DNA from: Caenorhabditis remanei
Lineage: Eukaryota > Nematoda > Chromadorea > Rhabditida > Rhabditidae
DNA length: 64,000 bases
Assembly (NCBI RefSeq): GCF_010183535.1
Contig: NW_026526041.1
Location: 23,762 to 87,761, forward strand
Direction: 5' to 3'
This document shows positions 20,555-29,650 of this stretch, in pieces. How positions within the stretch are numbered: position 1 is the first letter of the stretch; each line of letters opens with the position of its first letter. The notes below the pieces were generated by a model. That model searched no databases. It saw only the letters and a list, made by a program, of their open reading frames with translations, and was not told the DNA's origin. The position numbers and the translations under genes were made by a program.

Positions 20555-21251
20555 CACTGAGCAAAAACTCCGCGGCTAAGTGCCCGTACACCTACATTTG
20601 TTCCTAGATTCATCTAGAATCGGAATCTTATACCCCGTTACGTACGGAAGAACCAAGAGACATCACGTATCGTGGTCGATATAATTGTTGAGGACAATGA
20701 CAGGCTCGAAGGAGCTCGCCCCTCACAAGACCCGGACTAACGACTGCTCATTCCCTATACCACGAGTTTATGAAGCTAAAGAATACGGCTCTAAAGTGGC
20801 AGCTAGAGATAAAGCCCGCTGAATGTTAGCTCGTGCCGGACGGCCATCTGGTACATAGCGGACCCTCAGCAGTCGGAAGCCGGTATCGATACTTCAACGT
20901 CTTCACTTTCAGCTGGCTGCTGAAAAATAAGACAATCCACGCATAAAGGTCATCGATCTGTGCATTGAGGCAATCATAAAAGCCATAAACGATCCACGGT
21001 GTACCAAAAGTTCTCTCCACTCGAAACGCATAATATTCCTTAGAAATATTTCGTTACGTGGAAAACTTTATTGCCAAAACATATAAACGTGAAATCATAA
21101 CACGTATATACAGTAACACGGTGACACGTACACGAGGTTATATAAGCTGCCAAATAGTCGAACAAATCAGTTATTGCAAAACATATTGCACCTGATCACC
21201 GCAAGCCAGCTAGAACCACTCCAGTACGTGTCCACCACCAAACTGTCACCA

Positions 21252-21768
21252 CCACTACTGCTATACCAGAAAGTCGACAAGACCAGACCGCACCTCTCAA
21301 CACTCACAACACAGCTCTCACAAGTGCAGAGCAATTCGAGTACAATCGAGAGGCAGCTATAAGCCAAAGAGTCCGCTCAATCTGTGGTCAACCCACAATG
21401 ATCGGTCAATTGGTGGTCCGTCAACATGCGCCATCCGCGCATCCGACTATCTGGTGAATCAGACCACTCCAATCAGCCACCCAGCTATGGTACTCCGCAT
21501 CCAAAGCCTTCAGCACATACTGACAGGATCGGAGAACTACCGCTACAAGATCCGCGACAGACACTCGATCGATTCACTTCGAGAATATCTGGAAGCGCTT
21601 GTCACAGCAGGGGCCGATCCACTACTAGAACCCATTCTACTAGTCCGTTTGGAGTGGCTGAGAGCAGATCCGATAGCTCTCCCATCAGAGAACGAATCAC
21701 AAAAGGCAATAAAGCTACCAATTCACGTCGAAATACGGCTAATAATGAAGATATACGAGTGCTAACGC
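21252..21768 (+). pseudogene. Gene 3 remnant in BEL element 1
   Basis: Aligns with the end of exon 5 and the first part of exon 6 of gene 3 in element 2 (45480-45955). Exons 1-4 and most of exon 5 are deleted (about 1.8 kb), as is the exon 6 region matching 45955-46838. The exon 5/6 junction near 21332 is fused exactly where the 53-nt intron lies in element 2. A 1-nt deletion within 21420-21465 shifts the frame, so the product is lost. Gag and pol downstream remain open. Confidence 0.85.
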
Positions 21769-21809
21769 TCGGAGTCACATAGCCTAACAACAACAGGCAT
21801 CCATTGTTT

Positions 21810-21926
21810 CAAACTCCCAAGGGTTATGCACCCTCAATTCTCCGGTTACAAACTCCCAAGGGTTACGCACCCTCAATTCCCCTGTTTCAAATTCTCAAGG
21901 GTTATGCACCCTCAATTCTCCGGTTA
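21810..21926 (+). repeat. Three 39-bp tandem repeats, each with a small hairpin
   Basis: Units start at 21810, 21849 and 21888. Each contains AGGGT-TAYGC-ACCCT, a 5-bp stem. Element 2 keeps only the end of one unit (about 46920), so the array expanded in element 1 or was deleted in element 2. It lies upstream of gag. Confidence 0.8.
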
Positions 21927-21961
21927 CAAACCGAACTACGAGTTTCGCGAGCTCATAGTTC
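21921..21961 (+). ncRNA. Two stacked hairpins upstream of gag
   Basis: CGGTT-ACA-AACCG (21921-21933) is followed by GAACTA-C-GAG ... CTC-A-TAGTTC (21933-21961). Both are conserved in element 2 at about 46930-46970. They lie about 170 nt before the gag ATG. Confidence 0.5.
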
Positions 21962-22131
21962 TCTAAGCATAAGTACTGCCGGCCTTACGAAGCCGTCAAG
22001 TGATTTGCTGAGCGGCTCAACATACTCACCACCAGACGACGACGTTCTGCGAAGGGATGGATCCCCCTTCAAAGATAACAAAGTCAACTTTCAGCAGTTA
22101 CCTGTTGTCCCAGTCGTTCATAACGCCAAGT

Positions 22132-24720
22132 ATGTTGCCTAACCAGCAAAATCGCTCTCGTTCATCGTCTCCAGAAGACCATACGTCAAGAAAGTCCTCT
22201 CGGGGAAACTCCTTGACTCGCATGAGACACGCCTCCCCACCTCTCCCAGCAACCTCGTTGCTTCAGAGAATCGTGGGTCCGCTCAAGTCCTCAATCACGA
22301 AGAAATGCAAGACCGCTGGCGAACTTATCGAAAGTTCGGATCATGCGATCAAGCTCTTCGAAGATCCGCACGCGGAACATATTACCACTCACCAACAAGA
22401 ACTGGAAGAGGCCGAGGAGATCTTACGAGATCTTCACAAAACCTCAGACACCCTCCAGAACTTGGGTGAATATATTACCACCAAATTCTCGGATCCGGAG
22501 ATGCAAGCATCCCCGGAAAAAGAGGAATACATGTTGGACGTCAAGAACCATCTTGTCCAAGTACACGTGGACGACATCATTATGTTGATCAACCACAACG
22601 CTGACAAGTTGGAAATCATCTTGGCAACCAACAATACATCAATCGATAACATCTCACCGAATCCTGAAGATTCGACGATGTCGGATGACCGTAATCACGG
22701 AGAAGAACATCACTCTCCAGATGAGAACACAGCTCATAACGAAGACACTGTACCACTCAACCATCGAGACAGTGACTCTTCTCAGAGTTCAACTTATCAC
22801 GAAACGTCATCCGACCTTCCAAACCAACCGCAAGAGCCCATCTCGAACAACGAGTCGATGCTCAAACAGGCGGAAACTGGAAACCGTCGACTTCAGGAGG
22901 AAGTCCACCGATTGAAACTCAACAACGAGAAGAAACTCCTAGCCCAAATGGCGACGGAGCGACAAAGGTTGGAGTTGGAAAAAGATAGACTTCTCCGTCA
23001 GGAGACTCAAATGGTTCTCGCCGAAGCCCGCTCCAAAAGATCCAGTAACATGCTGGCGAATAACGAGCATACCGCTAAGCGCAATGATCCTATTGCTAAT
23101 TCGGTCCAAACACAGTCGAACCAAAACATCGCCAAAGATGCGAATGTTCAGACTGTTACGGCACCTATAGCACCAACTCCAACGAGCCAACCAAACCAAT
23201 CCATTAAGGATAATACAGTCACCCAGGCGAACCAATCTAGCCAAGAAATGCTGTTCATAAATGTCATGAACAAACTCAGCAGCATCGAGAGTACTCAAAA
23301 TAAGACCAACAACGCTATTTTTGCAGAATTGGCAAAGAGTCATGCTAAGATGGAAACCCTGGTTGACAAAAAGCTAGAGCAAAGACTGCAAGAGCTGATT
23401 AAGGATGAAGAAGACTCAGTTACCCATTCTGGAGAAACTGAAGAAGAAAGAGAGTTCATCAGAGAATACGAAAACCAAGGAAACACGGCAGATGAGCCAA
23501 GCGGCAAGTCAAAGTCCAAATCGGACAAAAGACACCGCAATCGCTCCAGATCCCACTCCTCATCTCGTTCTCACTCTCGTCATAGAAGTCACTCCAATCT
23601 CCTTACAGACATCAGTCTTGATACTCTAGTGAAACACATCAAAGCCTTTGATGGTACTGGCAAACTCGACATCTTCGAGAAAACATTCGCCAACACAGTC
23701 ATGAAACATCCAAGGCTCAATGATGATATGAGATATTCCATTCTCACCACATTGGTGAAAGGGGAGGCCGCTCCGTGCATTGATCAGTCCACCGACTCTA
23801 AACTAGCCATCGACACCACTCTGAGCAACCTCAGAAATGTGTACGGGAAATGCAATGATAAATACAATCTCCTGGATAGGCTCAAAAAGTTGCCATTCCA
23901 TCAATCCAGCACAAAGCAGATGAGATTGGACATCGCAGCCCACACCGTGGTACTCGGACTACTCAGAGAAAAGGACATGCCAGAAAATGATGAGCCCACT
24001 ATTCACATTATCGTAGGCAAACTTCCACCAGCAATGCGTCTAAAGCTCGCAAGTTACTTGACCAAAATGGGCAGCACAGTCACCCAAACCCAAGTACTGC
24101 AACGCATCAGACAGTGTATCGACTACATTGAAATGGAAAATACCATTATCAGTCAGACCACTTCTGTAGCTGCCAACGAAGTACCTACCGATTATGTAGC
24201 CATCAACTACACGAAAGCTTCCCCAGCCACCACTCGAAACTCAAATGGCCAACCGCTGCCAAATGCGAACAAGCCCAGACCCCCGCCACAACTGGCATAC
24301 AATCCCAACGCCTACAGCAATCAATTCTATGACACTGCTACAAAGGTGAAACTGGACGGCATCTTTGCCCCAGGGGAGAAAGGGGTAAACCTGACACTAT
24401 TAGCCTTCTCGTTCCCATTCGAAAATGAAGAAGTCAATAGATGCGGCACCTGTGACGGCCTTCATAACCCGATCAGGTGCCCACTGTCAAGTTCGGCATT
24501 CAGACAAGCAGCGAAAGAGCGCGGACTTTGCCCAATCTGCAATAACAAGCACGACATTACCAAGTGCAAATCCCACTTCCGGTGCGGATACTGCAGTGGC
24601 TTACATCACATGGGAGGATGTCCAAAGAAAGAGTATTATAGAGACCTGAGAAATTACCCAAAAGAGGCCCGGCCAATCGTCAAATTTTTTCGTGCCCCCG
24701 GAACCTCTAACTCTCAATAA
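22132..24720 (+). CDS. Gag of BEL element 1 (862 aa, three zinc knuckles)
   Basis: The frame is open from 22057. The ATG at 22132 is preferred because element 2 shares it (862 aa in both) while the upstream extension is frameshifted there, and because a TTTCAG acceptor ends 38 nt upstream (22094). The protein has an N-terminal helical region, an acidic and Asn/Ser-rich middle with a coiled-coil stretch, an RS/RH-rich basic tract, and a capsid-like helical domain. It ends with three CX2CX3HX4C knuckles from about residue 771 (CGTCDGLHNPIRC, CPICNNKHDITKC, CGYCSGLHHMGGC); the 3-residue C-to-H spacing is one shorter than the retroviral standard. It should form the particle and bind genomic RNA. 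It stops at TAA 24718-24720, inside the pol overlap. Confidence 0.92.
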   Translation: MLPNQQNRSRSSSPEDHTSRKSSRGNSLTRMRHASPPLPATSLLQRIVGPLKSSITKKCKTAGELIESSDHAIKLFEDPHAEHITTHQQELEEAEEILRDLHKTSDTLQNLGEYITTKFSDPEMQASPEKEEYMLDVKNHLVQVHVDDIIMLINHNADKLEIILATNNTSIDNISPNPEDSTMSDDRNHGEEHHSPDENTAHNEDTVPLNHRDSDSSQSSTYHETSSDLPNQPQEPISNNESMLKQAETGNRRLQEEVHRLKLNNEKKLLAQMATERQRLELEKDRLLRQETQMVLAEARSKRSSNMLANNEHTAKRNDPIANSVQTQSNQNIAKDANVQTVTAPIAPTPTSQPNQSIKDNTVTQANQSSQEMLFINVMNKLSSIESTQNKTNNAIFAELAKSHAKMETLVDKKLEQRLQELIKDEEDSVTHSGETEEEREFIREYENQGNTADEPSGKSKSKSDKRHRNRSRSHSSSRSHSRHRSHSNLLTDISLDTLVKHIKAFDGTGKLDIFEKTFANTVMKHPRLNDDMRYSILTTLVKGEAAPCIDQSTDSKLAIDTTLSNLRNVYGKCNDKYNLLDRLKKLPFHQSSTKQMRLDIAAHTVVLGLLREKDMPENDEPTIHIIVGKLPPAMRLKLASYLTKMGSTVTQTQVLQRIRQCIDYIEMENTIISQTTSVAANEVPTDYVAINYTKASPATTRNSNGQPLPNANKPRPPPQLAYNPNAYSNQFYDTATKVKLDGIFAPGEKGVNLTLLAFSFPFENEEVNRCGTCDGLHNPIRCPLSSSAFRQAAKERGLCPICNNKHDITKCKSHFRCGYCSGLHHMGGCPKKEYYRDLRNYPKEARPIVKFFRAPGTSNSQ
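24650..24720 (+). other. Gag-pol overlap, candidate +1 frameshift site
   Basis: The pol frame (+1 relative to gag) opens after a TGA at 24647-24649 and gag stops at 24720, so any frame change must occur in these 71 nt. The gag-frame codons AAA TTT TTT CGT (24682-24693) offer a slip of the Phe codon TTT to TTC in the +1 frame. No -1 slippery heptamer in the right phase is visible. No ATG starts pol here; the first in-frame near-cognate is GTG at 24692. The window is identical in element 2. Confidence 0.5.
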
Positions 24721-27700
24721 TGGCATTACGGCAGGCACGGGGTCAAAAGTACCGAACTCCGTGCCAATCGCTGACTTGCCAACAGCCATCTCTAATACAT
24801 ACTCTCTTTCATCCACTCCTATACCGCTCGAAACCGCTCCAACCGCTCCTGAAGCCGCTCCTATGCCGCTTGTACCCGCTACAGTGGTTGACCACTCCTC
24901 TCTCAAACTCTCACATACAGTCGTTACATCGGTCATCGAAGAATACGACATCAACCGCTTTGTTCAATTCGTATCTCGTACGAGCCCACCTCACCATATC
25001 ACAACAGCTAAGGCTGCTGATACAAATAACCGCTTAACATTCATGTGTCTTGAGACACCAGACAACCAGCATATACTTGCATTGGTTGATTCTGGAGCCT
25101 CATTATCACTAATTCTTGAATCAAAAGCAAAACAACTGAGGCTGGCAGTATTAAAAGAGACACGATTGTCAATTCAAGGTTTCGATTCTCAAACCACCAA
25201 CGACTCACATATCTTTGCTATCAAGCTAAAAGTCAGTGATACAAGAGTTCCTCTAGCGTTCATGATCGCTGGATCTCCTATCCTCCCAAATACCGCTTAT
25301 AACACTTCGAATTGCTCGACAGCAGACAAAAAGTTCATGCTAGACAGAGGCATCGAAGACCCATCGGAATATGCTCATCCCGAACACAACGGAAAGCGTA
25401 TTGACATGATTCTAGGCAACGATATGTTGACCTGGATGGCCGCTCAACCGTCGTATCGGAAGCATATCCTTCCTTCAAAGAGATCGGTAGAAATCACACC
25501 AGTCGGATTGATCATTCATCCAATCCCAGAACTGGCAGTAATTCACCACTCCACATTGTTACCACTCCAATCTGACGAGTATCAAGTGCAAGCATACCTA
25601 GCCTCTGCACTACTCGAAGAATGGACGCCAGAAGACCCCATGACTAAAATAGCCAATGAAGTCGAAATGATGCGAAGACTCGAAACGCTCGGTATCGAAG
25701 ACGTTTCAGTCACAGAAAGCACTACAAAGACCGCTCAAGAGCTATATACCCAGTTTACCATGACCGCTCGATACAACTCAAGCGGCCAACTGGAAGTGGC
25801 ACTACCACTAAATGGGAATGAGGTCCGACTGGCTAACAATTATGCGGTATGCGTCAAACGACTAGGAAGTCTTGTCATCACACTAACAAGAGGCAAAGAC
25901 CTCAGGCATGAATACTCAAAGATCTTCTACGATCAAGAGTTAGCCGGCTATATCGAGCGAGTAACGGTCGAAATGTTGACAAAGCATAAACTCCACTACT
26001 ATTTCCCTCACCGAGGAGTAGTGAAAGCAGATTCAATGACAACTAAACTCCGCATCGTATTCGACGCGAGTAGTCACGCATCTGGACAGTTGTCGCTCAA
26101 CGACTGCTTACATGCAGGCACCAACATGATCGTACCGCTCTTCGGAATCCTGGTCCGCTTCAGGTTCCCTCGAAAAGTCATTGTGGGGGACATAGAAAAG
26201 GCATTCCACCAAATTCCCCTCCAGGAAGAATTCCGCAATCTAGCGATGTTCCTGTGGGTAAAAGATGTGAATAAGCCACCCACTCGAGACAATATCGAGG
26301 CGTACCGTTTCAAGCGCGTTCCATTCGGAATGACGTCCAGTCCCTTCCTCCTCGCAGCCTCTATCAATTATCAGTTAGATAATAACCCTCATGAGCTGAA
26401 CGAGGAAATCAAGGAGAACTTATACGTTGATAATTGTATGTTCTGTACAAACGACGAGTCCGCTATCCCGCGAATTGTTTCTGAAGCCAAACAGGTGTTC
26501 AATCGCCTAGGTATGAATCTACGAGAATTCATCACCAACAGCCCAGAAGCAATGGCGGCAATTCCGGAAGCCGACAGAGCCAAATCAGACGTAATCAAAC
26601 TCCTTGGATACAAATGGGACACCGTCACCGATACGATAACGATCAAAATAGCCGAGCTAAACATTGATCACCCAACCAAAAGAGATGTAGCGTCTAAGCT
26701 TGCTGAAACGTTTGACCCACTCGGATTGGTATCACCGATCCAGGTCCCGTTTAAACGACTGATGCAACGCACATGGCAACAACAAGGGTCTGACTGGAAG
26801 GCACCTCTCCCAAATGAGCTGCTCCAAGATTGGAGGGCTCTGCGGACTGCCTTCATAGACAGAGTGATTACCGTCCGAAGACCGCTCACACCCGACTATT
26901 CTGACAGTCGAATCGAACTGCTTATGTTTTCGGACGCATCACATGACATTTATGCTGCGCTATGCTACGCCAACTTCATCAGAGATGGTCAGCCGCCAGT
27001 CACCCAATTGCTTGCCAGCAAAAACAAAGTCAAACCGTCAAAAGAGTTAAAATGGACCATTCCAAAACTCGAATTGCTCGGCATCGTCTGTGCATCCAAT
27101 CTAGCTCGAAGCATCATTACCGAGCTAAGAGTTCCAATCGCGAAAGTCCGCTTATTCACGGACAGTTCATGCGCTCTGTACTGGATTCTTTCTGGTCAAA
27201 ATACCAGACAATGGGTTGCAAATAGAACAGGGGAGATCAAAGCAAACCAAGCAAGACTGCTTGAATGCAATATCGAAACCACTATTCACCATTGCCCAAC
27301 GAAGGAAAATCCAGCAGACCTAGCAACTCGCGGAATGACCACTACCGAACTGCAAAATAGTTCATTATGGTTCAATGGTCCGGAATTCTTACAAAAGGAT
27401 CAAGACGAATGGCCGTGCATGATCAACGGTACAGTAAGCTGTCCGGCTGAATTCCAAGAATTGGTATACGCAGAGATCATCGATCCTGCCACCCAAAAAC
27501 GGAAAAAGCCACTAATGGAAAAGGCCGCTCCTCCCGAATGTAACGAATCAGTGATGTCAATGACCGCTACGATCGCATCAGGAGAAAAACAGCCATCCTT
27601 TATCCCATTCACCGCTACAAACTCTTTGTCTAAACTCGTGACAGTAGTCACCATAATTCTTCGGACATTCAGTAAAACGTTGAAGAAAAAACAATGGGAC

Positions 27701-29650
27701 ACTCCCCTGATGAAAGAGTTCACCGCTTCTGAAGATCCTGTACATCAGGCAAAAGTTGCAAGATACCTCATCATCAAGGAGCACTACAAGGACGCAGAAT
27801 ATCTCGGCCTTAAATTCCCATCTTCTTTGAGCCCCTACATGGACTCCGATGGTCTGTATCGTGTACAGAGACAGATTGACAGCCCGGTTCTTCCCCAAGA
27901 AGCACATCGGCCAATCCTGATCCACCACGACCACCAATTAGCTAAACTGCTCGTTCTCGAAACACATGAAATCAACGGTCACTTGCCTGAAAACTATACC
28001 AGAGCAGTGTTGCGAACCAAATATTGGACCGCTCAAGATGGAATGTTAGCGAAGAAAGTAATCGGAAAGTGCATAGCCTGTAAAGTTACAAATGGCTATC
28101 CATTCGCTTACCCCTTTACCGCTACTCTGCCTAGCTGCAGAACAACACCATCAAAACCGTTTTCCAAAGTCGGACTCGACTACTATGGACCTATTGTGTA
28201 TCTCCGAGACGACAGAAAAAGCTACGGAAAAGCCTATGTATTGATCTATACTTGTCTAGCTACGCGTGGAGCGCTTTTAAGGCTTGTACCGAATGCAAAC
28301 TCTGAGACGTATGTCAAAACTCTGAAAATGATCTTCACAGAAGTGGGAGTTCCATCAGAAATCTACTCAGACAATGCAGGTACATTCAAGCTGGGCGCTG
28401 CTATAATAAACAAGGATATTGACCACTTCGTGTACAGTAATACACTAACGCAATTCTTAGCGACCACATCTATCACGTGTAGATACATCACTCCTTTAGC
28501 CCCATGGCAAGGAGGTATCTATGAACGAATAGTCCAACTTGTCAAAAGACAAGTGCTAAAAGAATGCGGATCATGTGTATACGAATACCACGATTTGAGT
28601 TATGTGATCTCAGGAGCTCAAGGAATGATTAATAATAGACCGCTGATCCCTCACGCCCGTAGTCCAGGAGATCTGATCGCTCTGAGACCAATTGACTTCA
28701 TCAACCCAGGCGTCATGACTGAAATTCCATCAGATTATGACGAACCTCCAAACCCCACAGGTGTCACCGAAGCCTCTGTTAGAGCTCACCTAAACAACCT
28801 GGAGGCAACATTGGAAAGGGTATGGAAGTTATGGTCCATCGGCTATCTCACATTTCTACGAGAAACCATGCATCAGAACCGAAGATGTTCTACACTGGTA
28901 CCGGAGGTCGGACAGCTAGTCATTATTTCAGTCAACTTACTGAAAAGACATAAATGGCCACTAGGAGTTATCACCAAGGTGAACAAATCAGCGAGAGACG
29001 GACAAGTCCGCTCCGCTACAGTCATGTGCAGAGGTACACTCGTCGAGAGACCAGTATGTCAGCTCATTCCGCTCGAATTAACATCTTTGAACCACCAATG
29101 TAACAAGGATATGAGCGAAGACATCAAGTCCAATGACGCCGGTATTAGTGAAACAGAAGCACCTGGTCTTATAGAGGTTACGAACCCAAAGACCGCTCTA
29201 CCCACTCCGGCTACCCTCGAATCACTTGACATCACTTACGCTCCAGAGCTATTTCCTGCAAATGTCTTGCCGAACATCGCTGCAAAGTCAGCAAATCATC
29301 CAGCAGAGAAAGGAACTGCTGAAGATGAGCCGGAAGACCAGAAGCAGAGTAATAAAACACAAATCGGAACATCCACCAATCCAGAAAACCTCATTCTGGA
29401 GGATGCGTATAGTCCGGAGGATGGAGTCTACCAAGACCCACAGAACACTCTGCCTGACTTAGCCAGAGATTATGGTGCTGAGAACTTACCCGAAGGCCGC
29501 TCCAGGGATTATCATCCCAGACGAGCCAAGGCAACTCACATCAACTATGTTCACACAGCCGACATGAAAATCCTGTCGCGCCCCTCCCCCCCGGAGTGTT
29601 GTCAATTGTACCATGCTTTGCATACATTTGACAACTTGAAAGCACTTTAA
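24650..29650 (+). CDS. Pol of BEL/Pao element 1 (protease, RT, RNase H, integrase)
   Basis: Open to TAA at 29650; residues are numbered from the GTG at 24692 (1652 aa). A Pro/Thr-rich linker leads to a Pao-type aspartic protease with LVDSGASLSLI (D133) and MILGND. RT has a YVDN box at 578-581 in place of YxDD. A Pao-type connection and RNase H follow, with FSDAS (D748). Integrase has HEINGH and CIAC zinc ligands and the triad D1163 (GLDYYG), D1227 (YSDNAG), E1278 (GIYERI). The C-terminus has the DUF5641-like region common after BEL integrases, then an acidic tail whose last 17 codons lie inside the 3' LTR. No disabling mutation is seen. Expressed from gag by +1 frameshift or an unseen splice. 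Confidence 0.93.
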   Translation, partial: EITQKRPGQSSNFFVPPEPLTLNNGITAGTGSKVPNSVPIADLPTAISNTYSLSSTPIPLETAPTAPEAAPMPLVPATVVDHSSLKLSHTVVTSVIEEYDINRFVQFVSRTSPPHHITTAKAADTNNRLTFMCLETPDNQHILALVDSGASLSLILESKAKQLRLAVLKETRLSIQGFDSQTTNDSHIFAIKLKVSDTRVPLAFMIAGSPILPNTAYNTSNCSTADKKFMLDRGIEDPSEYAHPEHNGKRIDMILGNDMLTWMAAQPSYRKHILPSKRSVEITPVGLIIHPIPELAVIHHSTLLPLQSDEYQVQAYLASALLEEWTPEDPMTKIANEVEMMRRLETLGIEDVSVTESTTKTAQELYTQFTMTARYNSSGQLEVALPLNGNEVRLANNYAVCVKRLGSLVITLTRGKDLRHEYSKIFYDQELAGYIERVTVEMLTKHKLHYYFPHRGVVKADSMTTKLRIVFDASSHASGQLSLNDCLHAGTNMIVPLFGILVRFRFPRKVIVGDIEKAFHQIPLQEEFRNLAMFLWVKDVNKPPTRDNIEAYRFKRVPFGMTSSPFLLAASINYQLDNNPHELNEEIKENLYVDNCMFCTNDESAIPRIVSEAKQVFNRLGMNLREFITNSPEAMAAIPEADRAKSDVIKLLGYKWDTVTDTITIKIAELNIDHPTKRDVASKLAETFDPLGLVSPIQVPFKRLMQRTWQQQGSDWKAPLPNELLQDWRALRTAFIDRVITVRRPLTPDYSDSRIELLMFSDASHDIYAALCYANFIRDGQPPVTQLLASKNKVKPSKELKWTIPKLELLGIVCASNLARSIITELRVPIAKVRLFTDSSCALYWILSGQNTRQWVANRTGEIKANQARLLECNIETTIHHCPTKENPADLATRGMTTTELQNSSLWFNGPEFLQKDQDEWPCMINGTVSCPAEFQELVYAEIIDPATQKRKKPLMEKAAPPECNESVMSMTATIASGEKQPSFIPFTATNSLSKLVTVVTIILRTFSKTLKKKQWDTPLMKEFTASEDPVHQAKVARYLIIKEHYKDAEYLGLKFPSSLSPYMDSDGLYRVQRQIDSPVLPQEAHRPILIHHDHQLAKLLVLETHEINGHLPENYTRAVLRTKYWTAQDGMLAKKVIGKCIACKVTNGYPFAYPFTATLPSCRTTPSKPFSKVGLDYYGPIVYLRDDRKSYGKAYVLIYTCLATRGALLRLVPNANSETYVKTLKMIFTEVGVPSEIYSDNAGTFKLGAAIINKDIDHFVYSNTLTQFLATTSITCRYITPLAPWQGGIYERIVQLVKRQVLKECGSCVYEYHDLSYVISGAQGMINNRPLIPHARSPGDLIALRPIDFINPGVMTEIPSDYDEPPNPTGVTEASVRAHLNNLEATLERVWKLWSIGYLTFLRETMHQNRRCSTLVPEVGQLVIISVNLLKRHKWPLGVITKVNKSARDGQVRSATVMCRGTLVERPVCQLIPLELTSLNHQCNKDMSEDIKSNDAGISETEAPGLIEVTNPKTALPTPATLESLDITYAPELFPANVLPNIAAKSANHPAEKGTAEDEPEDQKQSNKTQIGTSTNPENLILEDAYSPEDGVYQDPQNTLPDLARDYGAENLPEGRSRDYHPRRAKATHINYVHTADMKILSRPSPPECCQLYHALHTFDNLKAL

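Larger units (their letters stand above)
19505..21250 (+). ncRNA. Hairpin-rich noncoding region between genes 2 and 3
   Basis: No supportable coding frame in about 1.7 kb. It holds hairpins H4-H7, a diverged tandem pair at 20111-20250, and two long hairpins at 20436-20472 and 20518-20554. It is well conserved in element 2 (42206-43670) although noncoding. The 3' end contains a TATATAA near 21141 and short inverted repeats. It may act as a structured RNA region or contain the intron that precedes gene 3. Confidence 0.55.

Noticed and set aside
20826..21020. 64-aa minus-strand frame kept in both BEL elements (also 43244-43438)
   Set aside because: Conservation follows from overall similarity of the two copies. 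It is antisense to the element, short, and shows no domain.
26074..26367. Antisense frames opposite pol and gag in both elements
   Set aside because: Shadows of the coding strand with no motifs or regulatory context.
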